From Cerrena zonata (taxonomy: Eukaryota; Basidiomycota; Agaricomycetes; Polyporales; Cerrenaceae), in NCBI GenBank assembly GCA_038087015.1, contig JASBNA010000004.1:1302001-1366000 (forward strand): 64,000 nucleotides of DNA, given 5' to 3'. Each line of letters begins with the position of its first letter. Within the stretch, counting starts at the first letter, position 1. A program made the translations under genes and the position numbers. This document shows, in pieces, positions 17,061-29,764 of this stretch. Under the pieces are notes generated by a model that was not told the origin of the DNA, did no database searches, and worked only from the letters and a program-made list of their open reading frames with translations.

Positions 17061-17747
17061 CAAGATGTGATATATTCATAACCAATTGTGCTCTGTTTGC
17101 AACAGTGCTTTCCTCTCCTTCTCCTTTCCCTTCGTTTCATTCCTTTTCTCTCTCCGCATTACATTTTTTTGCTTAGTTTTTCTTTCTTTCTTACTTTCTA
17201 TTCCACTTTTCACTTATGATATACTTCACGTCGTTCGTGCCGTCGTTCACACTATCTATTACTATCATCATATGCATCCTGGTTAGATCACGATTAACTC
17301 AGTATAGTTTTAAACACATTGACTCGAAGTCAAATTGGAAATCAAATCCATTGGTTAGTTTACTCTCGAAAAGACTGCTCGTAATTGTTCGTGGCTACTT
17401 GGTAGTGAATTTGAAAAACATAATGCGAAGTACAGGACGACCGTGTCTAATTGCTGCTGCGTATTTCTAAGTGTTCTGAGGGTGTACAAGTACAGGTATC
17501 TATGTTTGCAAGGGGAAATCCAGATGTCCGAGAATTTCTATGGTATCATGTTGTTTACAGGGCATCGGGCGAAATATCACCAAGAGTGTTCATATCCGCA
17601 GCACTATATGCACTATACATCGAATGCGCTTCATCGTCATATGCAGATTGGCCATCGATAGTTTCCTATGTTGAAGATGAGTTTATATATGCACGGTCAG
17701 GTGGAAAAGACTTACTTCAAAGTAATGTCTAACAACGCTACGAGGAG
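17061..17747. other. Convergent 3' region
   Basis: About 690 bp between the stops of the RhoGAP gene and the glucosidase gene. It is T-rich just after the RhoGAP stop (17100-17210), fitting a 3' UTR. No gene is supported. Confidence 0.5.
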
Positions 17748-20700
17748 CTAGATAGGAAAAAATGTGAGTTCAAACGTTCGACAATAATATCTCGTAGACG
17801 TACTCTTTGGTGTCCTTGGCAAACGGCAAGTAGCTCCGCTCTGGAGAATATGATATGCGACCAAACCAGACCTATAACACGATCAGGAGGGCATTCTTGT
17901 ATCATATGGTTACACTCACCATCCAGTCTGATGGGATGCTCCCAAACCACTACCGGTGTCGGCATGGAAGTACTCGTAGAACCAGACGTAGTCACGGAAA
18001 TGCGGGTCCTTGTTAAGCTTAGGATTACCACCATTCGCAGCACGGTTTCCTTCTCCATCACGTCCAAAGATATGGATGATACGATGTTGGATTTCTTCAG
18101 CGACATTGGCCAAGTTCATATAGTCACCGCTACCAGTGGGGCATTCCACTTGAAGATCGTCACCATAGTATTGATAGAATCGCTGCAAACTCTCGATTAG
18201 GAGGAAGTTCACAGCAAGCCCTAATGAACATGGTCAATAAGTCTCAATATATGCGTACTATTATTTTGAGCACTTACAAATTGGACCTCTCCAATTAGAG
18301 TTTCCGCCGAACATGCCAGACTTGGAGTCACCGGGCCAATAATTCACTTCGTGACGTTCTCCGTGGACATCCATTCCCCATGGGTGTTCCTTATGTAGCT
18401 TGGACAATCTGTAATTGTAACAGGTGTTTAGTCCAAGTATCTAATAGAAATCCAGTGGACTGAACCTACGATCTAATACCGTGTTCACTAAGGAATTCGT
18501 TCTCGTCGAGCATCTTCTCCAAAATTCGCACGAGACGTTCCTTGCTAGCCAATGCCAGAAGTCGACGTTCGCCTTTGCCCTTGACTATATACATATGACA
18601 TTAGCGACAATCGAGATAATCGAGCGAAACGATAAATACCTTTCATATTTGCCATGTTACGCTCTGATAGTTCTGGCCTGTTATCAATGAACCATTCCAT
18701 TCGCTTCTTGAAACCAGGGAGCTTATTGATCACACTAGGTTCCAAGACCATAGTTGCATAAAGAGGTATCAAACCGACAAGACTGCGGACCGGAAGTTGC
18801 ATGGTGTTTCCGGGACCAAACTGGATGGCGTCGTAGTACATGCCATCCTGTTCGTTCCAGAGACTGAACTCGTCATCTCCAGCACGGTAGGTCATAGCAT
18901 CTGCAATGAAAATAAAATGCTAAAGAAATGTAAATTGATGAGTACAGGTACACAAGTGCAACATATAACGTACTTCAAAGAATTTTGAAGCAATGTCTTC
19001 ATAAACGTTGTTATGTTTGGCTAATTCCAACGCGATGTTGAGCCTATAGCACATGTCATAAGTAAAAGATCACGATTATCTCTAAGTAGTACGTACATAT
19101 TGAGGCAATAGAATGCCATCCATGCAGTCCCATCGGCCTGTCGCAGGGTGCCACCAGTAGGCAGTGGTTCGGAACGATTGAAGACACCGATGTTATCGAG
19201 CCCGAGGAAACCGCCTTCGAATACGTTGTTTCCTCCTTGATCCTTACGATTAACCCACCTAAGGAGATACATTACATATGCACAACTTTTGGGAATAGAC
19301 ATAAACTTACCAGGTGAAGTTCAAGAGCAGCTTCTGGAATACGCGTTCCAAGAACCGGACATCTTCCCTTCCATACAATTTACGTTCAAGCTTGTAAACT
19401 CGGAAGGTGGCCCTTCAAGACGTCAAATATTTAGTTCATATAACTCAAGATAAGCAAAAGTCGTGTTTACCATGCGTGAACGGGGGGATTGACGTCACCG
19501 AAATTCCACTCATAGGCCGGGATCTGGCCATCGGGTTTCATGTACCACTCACGTGTAAGTAGGTCCAACTGTTTCTTTGCAAATGCGGGGTCGACGATAG
19601 CCAATGGAATGCAGTGGAATGCCGTGTCCCATGCAGCGAAGAATGGGTATTCCCACCTTGTAACAACGTCAACGTCATGTATTATACGCTAGACGAACGT
19701 AGACTTACTTGTCCGGCATTGAAAGCACGTCGGCAATGTACATATGCCTCCATTCCTGAAGAAACGCTCAGGATTACAATTCATGGATACGAACATACGA
19801 GGAAGACCTACTTTGTTTCGAATGTGTTTGCGATCGGGAGGTGGGGGTGGTTGGGCAGGATCGCCAGATAGCCATTCTTTCTGGATGAATTGATAATACT
19901 GTTTCGTCCAAAGCATGCCGCCCAGAGCCTGCCTCATGATTTGCTTCAAATCATCAGTAATAGGTCCAGTGACTAATGCGTCATAGAATTCCGTTGTCTC
20001 GACGCGTCTCTCCTCAATGGTGTCATCGAAGATACCTTCGTCGTCTATGCTGGGGTCCTCCGCTGGGGTCTTTGAAGTAAGCTTGAGACGAACCACCGCA
20101 CACCCTCCCCGAGGAGGAACGTTCTTGAAAACGTAATGTGCGGCCGACTTAGTTCCCTTTCTCTCAGGATTGACAAAGGAAGGGCCTGCAGGGAACGGCG
20201 TGCGAGGACCATACTCTTCTTCGGACTCGGGAGTGCTATCGTTGCCACTTGGTCTAGTTCCGTGAGGAGCAGTGCTAGAATGAATCTTCGAATGGAAAAA
20301 GCCTGGATGCTCAGCATCGGCAGTAGGAGGTCGATGAGATGGAATGATATGATCGTGGAAGGCATCCTTTACAAAAGGAGTTTCATTCTGGCCTCCGTAG
20401 AGGCGATGGAAGTTGGTATTATTCTCTGTGAAGAGCAACTCGGGTTCCACTGTATCGCCATCCTCTTGGTTGGGGGTAACGGGCTCCCCATCAGCACCAA
20501 CTGGAAGAGGTGAAGGCAGGCAGTACAAATGATACTTTTCGAGGTCAGGGTGCTTGGCGGTAATGGTATGATCGTTTGAGGCATACATAGATGGCATAGG
20601 AGGCTTCTCAGCAGGCCAAGACCACGTATTAGGGAACCAGAATTGAGGAATGATATGAAGAGTAGCGGAATCGGGGCCTAGGTTGTATGTAGTAATGCGA

Positions 20701-21612
20701 ACATAGACGGAATCGGGGTCCTGTTCGTCTTTTGCATACTTTTGAGAGAAATACATGAGTATATGCGCGCATACAAGCATATCACCAACTCGGCTTACCT
20801 CCATAAAGACATCCCAGTAGCGGTTATCATCGAACGCATCGGTATCTAGAATTTCGAACTCGGTGACATCGCGACCTCTGTTCAAGTTCTCTCGTACGAG
20901 CTCCTCGTAAGGAAAGGCCTTTTGGGGATACTTGTAGAGGAATTTCATATACGAATGGGTAGGGGAGGAGTCGAGATAATAGTACAATTCTTTGACGTCC
21001 TCACCATGATTACCCTGATGACCTGTAACACCGAAGTGGCGTTCCTTGAGGATGTGGTCCTGACCGTTCCAGAGTGATAGAGCGAAGCAGATACGTTGAT
21101 GGTTGTCTGATATACCAGCAATACCATCCTCGCCCCATCTATAAGCACGAGAGCGGGCGTGGTCATGGGGGAAGTGGCTCCAAGCATCCCCGTTGCTGGA
21201 GTAGTCCTCGCGGACAGTTGCCTATAGTACACATCCGTCATGAGCATTGTGTCACTGTATGAGAAATCACACTCACCCATTGTCGATCACTTAGGTAGGG
21301 TCCCCATCTCTTCCAATGAAGCTCCTTCTCGTTAGCTTGCGAGAGACGGTAACGTTCAACACCATCGTAATCGGTACCGAGTTTCTTGAGCAGCCTAGCT
21401 CGAAACGATTCGGTAGGGCGTTCAGCAGTGCCAGCTTGGGGTTCTTGGTCTGTCTTCCCCACCTTAGGCGGAGCGGGTGTGGGTTGAGCAAGCGTCGGCT
21501 TTGGGATCTGGATTTTGAGATTGGGATCGGATGTGTTACGCGACGGGGAGCCGTTGTTACCAGCGTTCTCGCCTCTAAAGATTTTACCCTGAATCTTCTT
21601 AGTTTGGGACAT
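17748..21612 (-). CDS. Glycoside hydrolase family 63-type glucosidase
   Basis: Predicted exo-acting alpha-glycosidase of the GH63 group, with the layout of the bacterial/fungal cytosolic branch rather than ER glucosidase I: no signal peptide or membrane anchor is seen. After a Pro-rich lead (ATG at 21612), characteristic blocks are [60 protein letters not shown] and [14 protein letters not shown], followed by the long N-terminal beta domain. The catalytic (alpha/alpha) barrel follows across about ten small introns, ending in the conserved [10 protein letters not shown]. After the last intron the frame reading [10 protein letters not shown] fits the family best and ends at TAG 17748. A competing frame of the same exon reads [17 protein letters not shown] and ends at 17770, so the last 30 residues are uncertain. 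Substrate not determinable. Confidence 0.85.
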
Positions 21613-22070
21613 GGCGGGCAACGATTGCTGCGACCGCTGCGATGGGGGGAAAGAGAGAGAAAGAGAAAGGAAAGGGTCCGAAGTGAGACGGCTGTAGACA
21701 GGGAAGCCGAGATATAGATTATGGATTATATATCATAAAGCACCTCGGCCTTGATGTAAAACTTGGAGGTATCTTCCAAACAGGATCGCGACGCGTCATG
21801 ATGTCATCACTGTACCCATTACCCACCACTGGCTCCAATTGCCTATACTGGTATACAAGGTTTTAGATTCAGCCTTGGTTCAACCCATAGGGCTCACTGC
21901 TCGCTGACAGAGTGGAGAGGGTTACAATAGTATCAAGAACTACATTGACAAGTACAGATGGCGCAAACACTCGTACACAACGTCCGTCAGAAATAACGCG
22001 AAACCTAAGGGTCCGTACGAAGAGTCAAGTGAACGATACCCCTTTTTGTGTCAGCACCCAGTCCCGTCTG
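21613..22070. other. Promoter region of the GH63 gene
   Basis: About 460 bp between two minus-strand genes: 3' end of the caprin-like gene and promoter of the glucosidase. One ACGCGT occurs at about 21791; single copies are expected by chance. The last 100 bp before the glucosidase ATG is rich in GA on the plus strand. Confidence 0.4.
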
Positions 22071-24068
22071 TTATGAAGAAGCTGCAACGGGAGGAGCACC
22101 ACCACGGTTCTCAAAGTGACCTAAACTCGCTTTGTCAAGACTCTCATAACAGGGTAGCGTATTCAGAATTGCTCACCCCTACCACGTCCTCGTCCGCGAC
22201 CACGGTGCTCACCATCGCCGCCACGCCAATCTCCTCGTCCTCGGTATCCTATATGAGAGTTATTATCAACTACTGGTAAGATAAAATAACGGATAGTGAC
22301 ACATACCACCACGTTCACGGTCTCCACCCCGGAATCCTTCACCGCCACGTTCGCGGTCATCACCTCGGAATCCCTCACCACCGCGGAATCCACGACCACC
22401 GCGCTCACCACCACGATATCCTCCACGGTCACCACCGCGATATCCTCCACGCTCGCCACCTCGTCCCCGGTAGCCTCCACGGTCACCTCTGAATCCACGT
22501 CCCCGTCCCCGACCGCGAGCGGTAGAAGTAAAGCCGTCATTTTCAGGGTGAGCGTGACCATTGCCAAATCGTTGACCGTTAGTATGGGGTGGTGGTGACG
22601 TTGGAGGCTGTGACTTGTTTTCTGTGCCGAACTCAGCCTGGAGCCCGTCAATCGATGGTAGACCAGCATCGTCCTCATCTGCCCAGCTCGCTGTTGGAGG
22701 CACCTCGGCAGGAGCGGCAGCAACGATAGTTTCCTCGACAGCAACATGTCCGTTGATATTTACTTCAGCCACTGTCTCAGTGATCTCAACCTCGGCCGGA
22801 GGTAGCTGGGTCTCTGCCTCTGTTTCGGCAACGTGAACCCATTCTGCGGATTGGTCCAAGGCAGGTTGTGGCTCTGCCTCAGCCTCGAGCTCGTCATCGA
22901 CGACAAACCTGAGGCTAGCAGAAGTACCTAATGAGGGAGGAAGGCCTCCGACGGGGATTTCGAGCTCTGCTGGTGCTGTGGGTGTTTCGACTTCAGGTAC
23001 TGGTTCCGGTGTTGGCACACGAGGAGGATTGAGGAACTCTTGTGTGATTTCTCCAAGACGAGAATCTGTAAATAAATAAAAGGCTGGTCAGATAGTGTAC
23101 AAAGCCGTTTCATTTGGTACATACAAGCAACACCATTGAGATCACCCTCTGATGAATAGAAGCCCTGGATTATTCCTGCTTTGGTGTCAGAGTCATCACC
23201 ATGGAGCGCCTCGACAGCGAAGAACAAAGCAGAGACTTCTGCTTCTGTAAGGTTCAACCAGGCAGGTACTGAGTGTCCAGACCTCAATGCTGAACCCAAA
23301 CGAGCAAAGCTGAAGAGATCCCCAGTGAGATTACGGTGCTTCAACTGATTGGAACGTCAACGTCAACATCAAAATCACAGAAAAGGGACAATCAAATGTA
23401 CCTCAGCAGCATCAAGAGCATCTTGTATCCGCTTCTCCTCTGCTTGAGCGGCTTCTGCTTGTTTCAATGATGATTCATGGGACAGCTCAGCCTCGTGTGA
23501 CTATGATATTATGGTTATGAAACTGGCAGGTGAGAGGACCCAGATCAGCATTTACCTCAATGGCTTTCTTGACTTCTTCGAGTTCCTTGTTTGCGGCCTC
23601 GAGGAAGGGCAACGTCTTGATGTTACGCTTCTGATCCTCGTTGAGTTTCTCGGGCGGAGTGGTCGAATAGCCTTGTATCCGCAACTACAAAGCTAATAAG
23701 CATGTCAGAAATATGGGGAATGAAAGGTGGCATACAATCTTCTTGTTAGTAGCTTTGATCCTCTTGCTTATCAGCTCAGCTATAGGGCTAGGTTTCTGGC
23801 CGTCAACAAGCGGGGTACTAGGTTCCACCTCTGATGCCTGCACGGTGAGCTGGGGAGCGACGTGGCCCTCCTTGACATCCTCTGCCTTGGGTGCCTCTTC
23901 AGTCAAGGCGGCAGCAGTGGTGTCAGGGATGTCGACGTGTCCATCAGCAGACTCGGGTGCCGACTTGGGCTTGTTGGTCTTGCGCTTTTTCTTTTGGGTC
24001 TTAGAGGCAGGTGCCGGTGGTGGGGCGCCAGGGATGATGCGTTGGGTAGGGGAAGTGACTTCGGCCAT
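22071..24068 (-). CDS. Caprin-like RNA-binding protein with RGG repeats
   Basis: Cytoplasmic RNA-granule type protein. The start (MAEVTSPTQRIIPGAPPP) is followed by a Lys-rich segment. Residues about 90-160 (LISKRIKATNKKI, EKLNEDQKRNIKTLPFLEAA, NKELEEVKKAIE) resemble the helical homology region of caprins, with the pairing of KNxKK-type helix and LNxDQ loop. A helical block with FSFARLGSAL and WLNLTEAEVSALFF follows, then an acidic/Ala/Pro linker. The C-terminus has about 20 RGG/RGGY repeats (22300-22520), typical of RNA-binding, phase-separating proteins and arginine methylation targets. Small introns separate at least seven exons. The last one, after an intron at 22121-22176, encodes HFENRGGAPPVAASS and ends at TAA 22071. 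Assignment to caprin is an inference from pattern, not from a search. Confidence 0.7.
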
Positions 24069-24511
24069 GTGGAAAACGAAGAGCGATTTGGTAGGAGGAG
24101 AAGAGATGCTAGTACGTGGTTCAGATGTCGACGCAAGCGCAAAGCTTCAAAGAGGGAGCTTTTACGTATACACGTACAACGCCAGCTTGGCAAATGGCTA
24201 GACAAACTCTATTACCACCGCTTTCGCACGCTTTCATTTGCCTTTCCTCGACCATCATGCCGTTTACTTCTGCTAACTATGTACGTACTTATGTTTGTCA
24301 ATCATTGTCGCTAACGTTATCCAGGTGCGACCAATTACTGGACTCTCTCAGTACAACTGTTCCGAGTTTGTTATAGAATTCGATCACGTCCTCGATCGCG
24401 ATGGTCAATTTTGAAATGCTACCCTGACATGGCTGACCGCCGTGCTTGAAGTTTAAACTTCCGTCTTCACCTTTGCTTTATCTCTTGCTCTTCACACACT
24501 GCTATCTTATC
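24069..24511. other. Divergent promoter region, caprin-like / BTB gene
   Basis: About 440 bp separating two divergent starts. No gene, RNA or repeat is seen. The frame extending upstream of the BTB ATG begins with TTG, not ATG, so its hydrophobic lead is not a real signal peptide. Confidence 0.45.
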
Positions 24512-25707
24512 ATGACTAAAGACTACGCCCTTGAGCTCAGCTCTAATCGCTGCGATATACCTGCTGCAACACCCACAGCCGCCCTGAAGGAATACCAAGT
24601 CCCTGTACGGAACCCAGATCCTTCCTTCGATGACGGCAACATAGCGATTCTCTCAGAGCAATCTTACTTCTTGGTCCACCGTGGTGTCCTGGCGCATCAC
24701 TCTGCACCCCTTCGTGAAATGATTGCAAATTCACTTATGGATGCTCACAATGCACCTCTTGTCGAAGGGAGGATAGCGCTTGTCCTTCCACATCCGCCTA
24801 TACACTTGTCTTATTTCCTTAGAGTGCTCTATGGGTACGTTTACGCCTCGTTTTCTTATGAATGAACAGCTAACATCTTCACAAGCTTTCCCAGTGTCTT
24901 TGGATGGAAACGACTTTCAAGCAACATCTGCTCTATTGAGACTGTCCACACAGTATGAGGTTAATGCCCTCCGCGAAGAGGTACTTCGAAGGCTTAGTCT
25001 ATCATGGCCTAGTAATCTTGTACAGTGGGAGTCTCGTGAGAGACGAGTGACGGATGCGAACGGGGTATACGCTCCTCGACCAACTATACCTCATCCCGCG
25101 TAAGTATCCTCTCAACTCCATCTTCGGTAAATTGACACAGGGTTTATTCTACAGGCTAATTATCGACCTTGCTCAAGCTGTCAATGCACCAAGCCTGCTT
25201 CCGTCTGCTCTCTATGATCTCTCGCGATACATGCCTAGCCAAATTGTCTCAGACTATATCGATATCCCAACAGGACAGTCCTACAGTGTGGCTCCTGAAA
25301 TGCTCTCCAAGATCCTACGCGGTAAAGAAAAATCAGCTCGCTACTTCTCTACCTTCATTGTCAACGCTCTGGAAGGACGTACACCATCTAAGCACTGCGT
25401 CTACCGATTCAATATCCAACCTTCCCGCAAGCGTAGTTGCCAAGTCGCTTTTGAGACTATCACTATGGGTATCTTGCGCGACGTCAATGGAATCGTACTC
25501 AACCACAATTCGGATCCTCTCTTCGCGTTACACGATAGTATCTTGATGCAGACGAAGGCAGACCTAGCGGGAACAGAAAACAATGCAGTTTATAGGGCTT
25601 GCGAATCGTGTAGGCTGGAATATGGTGCACTTGTTCAAGAGGCTAGAGAGGACTTTTGGCGCAGACTTCCGGAATGGTTTGATCTTCCTGTCGAGAACTG
25701 GGGTTAA
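24512..25707 (+). CDS. BTB/POZ-domain protein (fungal type)
   Basis: A BTB fold is recognised from DGNIAILSEQSYFLVHRGVLAHHSAPLREMI (quoted by its core YFLVHRGVLAHHS), then a helix pair FLRVLYG and ALLRLSTQYEVNALREEVLRRL. This is the arrangement of the large agaric BTB family, which may act as Cullin-3 adaptors. The C-terminal 200 residues contain a Cys/His-bearing segment (ACESCRLEYGALVQEAREDFWRRLPEWFDL) common in that family. The join between exon 1 and 2 is unclear: the obvious donor at 24835 with acceptors at 24885 or 24894 does not keep the frame, whereas a 46-base intron 24824-24869 does but removes the end of the YG motif. A second intron (about 25099-25154) joins cleanly. The start is the ATG at 24512. 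Stop TAA at 25705. Confidence 0.75.
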
Positions 25708-25957
25708 TGTTTCTCTTTCTGCTTTGGGGGCCTTATGATGTTCTCTCCATCTTGTTTATTTTCTCCTGGGTTGTGCTTCATATACCTATATCGGAATACA
25801 TTTGGATATCCTTTCGATTTGGGCCATGGACGTGATCATGTCACGCGAACGCGTCAGTCACGGTCAGCCAGATGTGACTTCTCGTGCTTCTCCCGAATTG
25901 GGGACCGTCCTTATGCGCATACAATCACCCACAACATTGATTTGACCATAAGACAAG

Positions 25958-28053
25958 ATGCTCACAGACGATATCTATACGAGCCCTGATGATATCCTCA
26001 TGGATGAAGACTTTCTTGACCTTGACTCTGACTCTATGCTCGACTTTGACGATTATGACCTCCCTAGCATGGCTTTAACACCATCGCCGACGACCTCTCA
26101 GACACTAGTAGATGAAGGTGACTCTTCGGAGCAGGAAGACGAAGAATCCGACACTGAAGAGTGAGAGGAGTACCTACTTGGTTGTTTTCATCGAGCTCTG
26201 TCTCTAACATTCTTTCATAGAAACGACGCTGTGCCGGCTCTCGAAGAAATTATTGCCAATTGCTTAGAAAGCCTGCTAGATGTCCTTCCAGAGTCAAGTC
26301 CGAAGAAGGATCCCGCTAAGGCAGCCTCGATAAACATCGAATTGGCGAATAGGACAATGGTAAGTAAGGAAGGGTGAGTCACATTCGCTTCGAGAAACAT
26401 CGTTCACAAATAAAGTGATCCATTGGGTAAAGCGGCCTCACTACGAAGGTGGTTTCCTTTCCGCAAAATACAAGGAAAGGCCGTAGTAGTACTTTCGGTG
26501 CGTGCGCTATATGTCATGTTATACTATCCCGCTTATCGTCAGTATATAGCCCAGGTATTACGGATTGTCGATCTTATGCATGAAGCACTGCACGACGATC
26601 TACCTATTACAAAACGGTTAATCTCCAATAGGGTCAACTCACCTGCTTGGCTAATTCATGTGTAATAGGGACATGTACTACCGGGATGTCGCACTGTTCA
26701 AGAAACAGTCTGTCGTGGATAAGGTATGTTGTCGACACAATTGATCCAGTTGCTTACCGAAACTATGACGCAGCATGTTGACGATATCGCCGCAACAATT
26801 GGTGTTTCCCGCGGCGATCTAAACGTTGTAAGTGTTTATGAAACGATACGCTTGTGCATATAGTCACTTGGTATGTTCAGCGAGCCTCGTCAAAAGGACT
26901 GTTTTGTGGGTCCGGTCTTACCATTCACTTAAGCTCTGGAGAAATTTTGTGCGGGAATGATACAGAGGTTCGTAGATAGTCCTTTGATAAGACAACACTC
27001 GTATAAAGTGGTCATAGGGTACACTTATTCCTGTCGCCGATGAGATAGAGCGGTTCGACATGAGGGAGGGTTTGACTTGGGTCCTGGTCGTGGAGAAGGA
27101 GGTAAGCATATATGAACTGAGGATATTATGAGATTATTTACTTATGATATACTAGGCGGTCTTCCAGACCCTAGTTCGATTGCAATTTTCCACATATCAT
27201 TCTCTCCCAGGCTGGGGAATTATCATTACGGTTAGTATACTACCTTACCAACCCGGAGTCTTCGCTGACCCCTTGTGACCTCAGGGTAAAGGATATCCGG
27301 ATGTTGCGACCCGTCAGCTTGTCTGTACTCTCGCGGATAATCTTCACGAGAGGTAACCCGACAAGGTTTCCTACCGACAAATTAGTCCTGACTAAATTCT
27401 GTTATAGTGTCCCGATAATAGCCCTCGTCGATGCCGATGCGTACGGTCTAGATATTGTGTCAGTTTATAAATACGGAAGCAGAAGTATGGCCCACGAACG
27501 AGAAACATTGATTGCTCCGAGATTGCAATGGGCCGGTATAATGGGAAGCGAGCTAGCTCAGTACGTTTTTCTTACGTTTCCTGAAGAAATACATTTAATG
27601 CTGTTAATAGATTTGGTGTGGACAAGGATAGCTTGTTACCTATTACAAAATACGACGAGAAGAAGGTGAATACTATCTTCCATTTCACACTCACCAAGCA
27701 GTTTTGATATTATGTCTCAGGCACACACATTACTTTGTCGCCCAAATTTGCCTCCGGCTTGGAAGTGCGTTGTGCTTTTATACTGTTCGTGAGAATTGTG
27801 TGAAAGGGATGCTAAAACGAACGAATATAGGAGAGAGCTCCAGCATATGCTATTCAGTCGCCGGAAGGCCGAAATAGAAATACTGGCTAATAGCCGGTGC
27901 TCTAAAGACGTCTCGAGTTCGGTTCCTGAGAATGGGATGTCTATACTCAGTTCCTCATTCAAGGGAACACCCGAGATACCGCTGATCAGATACTTGGTTC
28001 ATAAAGTCACTACTGCGATTACGCAATCCAGAAGCTCGGAGCATGACCAATAA
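25958..28053 (+). CDS. SPO11: SPO11, meiotic topoisomerase VI A-like enzyme
   Basis: Spo11 makes the programmed DNA double-strand breaks that start meiotic recombination. The gene is split into about a dozen small exons. After an acidic N-terminus, the CAP/winged-helix region includes AQVLRIVDLMHEALHDD and, after an intron ending at 26668, RDMYYRDVALF, which holds the catalytic tyrosine (TAC codons 26676-26681). DDIAATIGVSRGDLNV and SSKGLFCGSG follow. The Toprim domain carries the metal-binding acidic residues in VPIIALVDADAYGLDIVSVYKYGS (core ALVDADAYGLDI), then RLQWAGIMGSEL. The C-terminus (RELQHMLFSRRKAEIEIL) is the usual Spo11 tail. All key residues are present, so the enzyme is probably active. 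A single ACGCGT lies 104 bp upstream of the ATG. The gene converges with the membrane-protein gene. Confidence 0.92.
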
Positions 28054-28218
28054 CACATCTGAGACTTGCGAAAGTTCTACTGACTCTTTCGTCTGAAATC
28101 ATGTATCATAACAGGTTTCATATTTACATTGTCAATCGTGGCTACTCTAACAAAGCGTAAATGTCCATGGTGGGCAAACGTCCATATATTATCATTCAAT
28201 GTCAACTTCACATGCATA

Positions 28219-29358
28219 CTACGGCTGGTGTGTGTGATCGCTCTCACTGTATCGTGGAGGAGGATCAACCGGTATACCACTTCCACCAACTGCATCTTCG
28301 GATTCTTTCCGATGATGGGTTTCCAACCTCTTTTGATAGTCCGCCATAATAGCTGCTTCGGCTCCCGTGCTGGTGAGACTTGGACCTGCGTCACTAACGG
28401 AGTTAGCACTCGTAACGCTCTCTGACTCGGGCACTTGTGACAGAACAGGATATGGAAATGACGAAGGTGCGGTAGAGAGGGTACCGAAGAGACTACTTGC
28501 TGTCGACGTAGGACGAAGGGAGATGGGACTATCGGGTAGAGGCGGCAGATCACGGTCCGAAAGCATGGACGATGTCCGCATTGTTGATGTTCGGGATTGA
28601 GGGATATCACGATAGCTGTCGTGTGGGTTGGGTAAAGTATGGATGGAGCTTGATGCTCGCCTGTGATGCTCTTGGCTTTGGTCACCGTGCTCTGGGTCTG
28701 AGCCATGGTCGCTGACCGGAGCGGCCATATAAACAGGAGGAATCCATGAGTTATAGCTTGGGTGTGGATGAGTGGGGCTCGGAATAGAGACGGGATTTTT
28801 GGAGATGAGAGCTGTATTGACTTGACTGCCATCGTTGCCATTGGCTGATGTTGCAGCCAGTTGTCTTCTACGCCTTCGCCACCAGAAAAGTAAGAGAGCT
28901 CCTAGGATAAGAAGCAATACCACTGCGACGCATCAAGACATGTATAGAGGAGGAACACACAGTAAAGACCCACATATTCCAAAGACTATAGCCACTATTG
29001 ATCCCGCTTGCAGGCCATGGTTTGATGAACCATCCGAGATAGTGGTAGCGGTAGCACTAGCAGACGCACTACTCGTTGCACTCAGACTTGAACTACGAGT
29101 AGACGAGTGTGTGCGAGTGCTGCTGTTATCGCCGTCCTCGCCATCATCATCAGTGTCTTCGTCGTCCGCAGACCTCAACAATAAAATTAGTCTTGAAAAA
29201 AGCGGTCCGAAAATTTGTCCTCACTGTGAATGAGAAGGGCTTGCAGATGAACTCGTGCTGGTCGTTGATTGTGCACCCGTAGCAATGAAGCTAGGGGCGA
29301 GGGTTAAGGCCAACCGTAAAGACCGGCGGGATAGCAGGGGACCACTAAGGACTGACAT
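28219..29358 (-). CDS. Single-pass membrane protein, Mid2/Skg6-like layout
   Basis: The layout is an N-terminal hydrophobic lead (from the ATG at 29358: MSVLSGPLLSRRSLRLALTL, a likely signal peptide), a Ser/Thr-rich extracellular stretch with an acidic patch (DDEDTDDDGEDGDN), and one transmembrane helix. That helix is interrupted by an intron (VAIVFGIC / VVLLLILGALLLFWW) and followed by the stop-transfer RRRRR. A cytoplasmic tail of about 210 residues is rich in Ser and Pro and ends in PVDPPPRYSESDHTHQP (PPxY motif, PPPRY, a WW-domain/Nedd4 ligand). Fungal wall-stress sensors and Skg6-type proteins have this arrangement, but no family is proven. An ATG at 29436 is an upstream alternative. Two introns are seen (one with donor near 29226). 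Confidence 0.65.
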
Positions 29359-29764
29359 GACGGAGGTCAAGACCTGAGGATAGTTGTACACCGGTGGGAT
29401 GCCTAAAGGCGCAGCCCTAAACCGGGCAGTAAACATCCCATACCCACGAGTAGAGTAGGCATATAGGTTTTTCTATCGCTGCGGATTTACGATCTAGAAT
29501 AAAACACTATTCAAAAGCACTGCCCACGGTAAGCCGGTGGGAAAGCTATGCTTCTGGTGCAAAAGAGGACACGGATTCCTACGTAGAAGACAAGTGAGCA
29601 ACCTTATAAACGATGCCGAAAGCTGCCTACATGCTAGGATCAGTTTCTCAGCAGACACTCGATGATCCCATACCCGCTCTAACACCACTTCCTAAAGCGT
29701 ACAAGAACGCGAGTAACCGGCGCGTGACACCAATCTTCGCGCTCTGTCACACAGTCACGCAGGC

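Noticed and set aside
24446..24511. Possible signal peptide on the BTB protein
   Set aside because: The upstream frame begins with TTG, not ATG; BTB proteins of this type are intracellular and an ATG at 24512 starts the conserved part.
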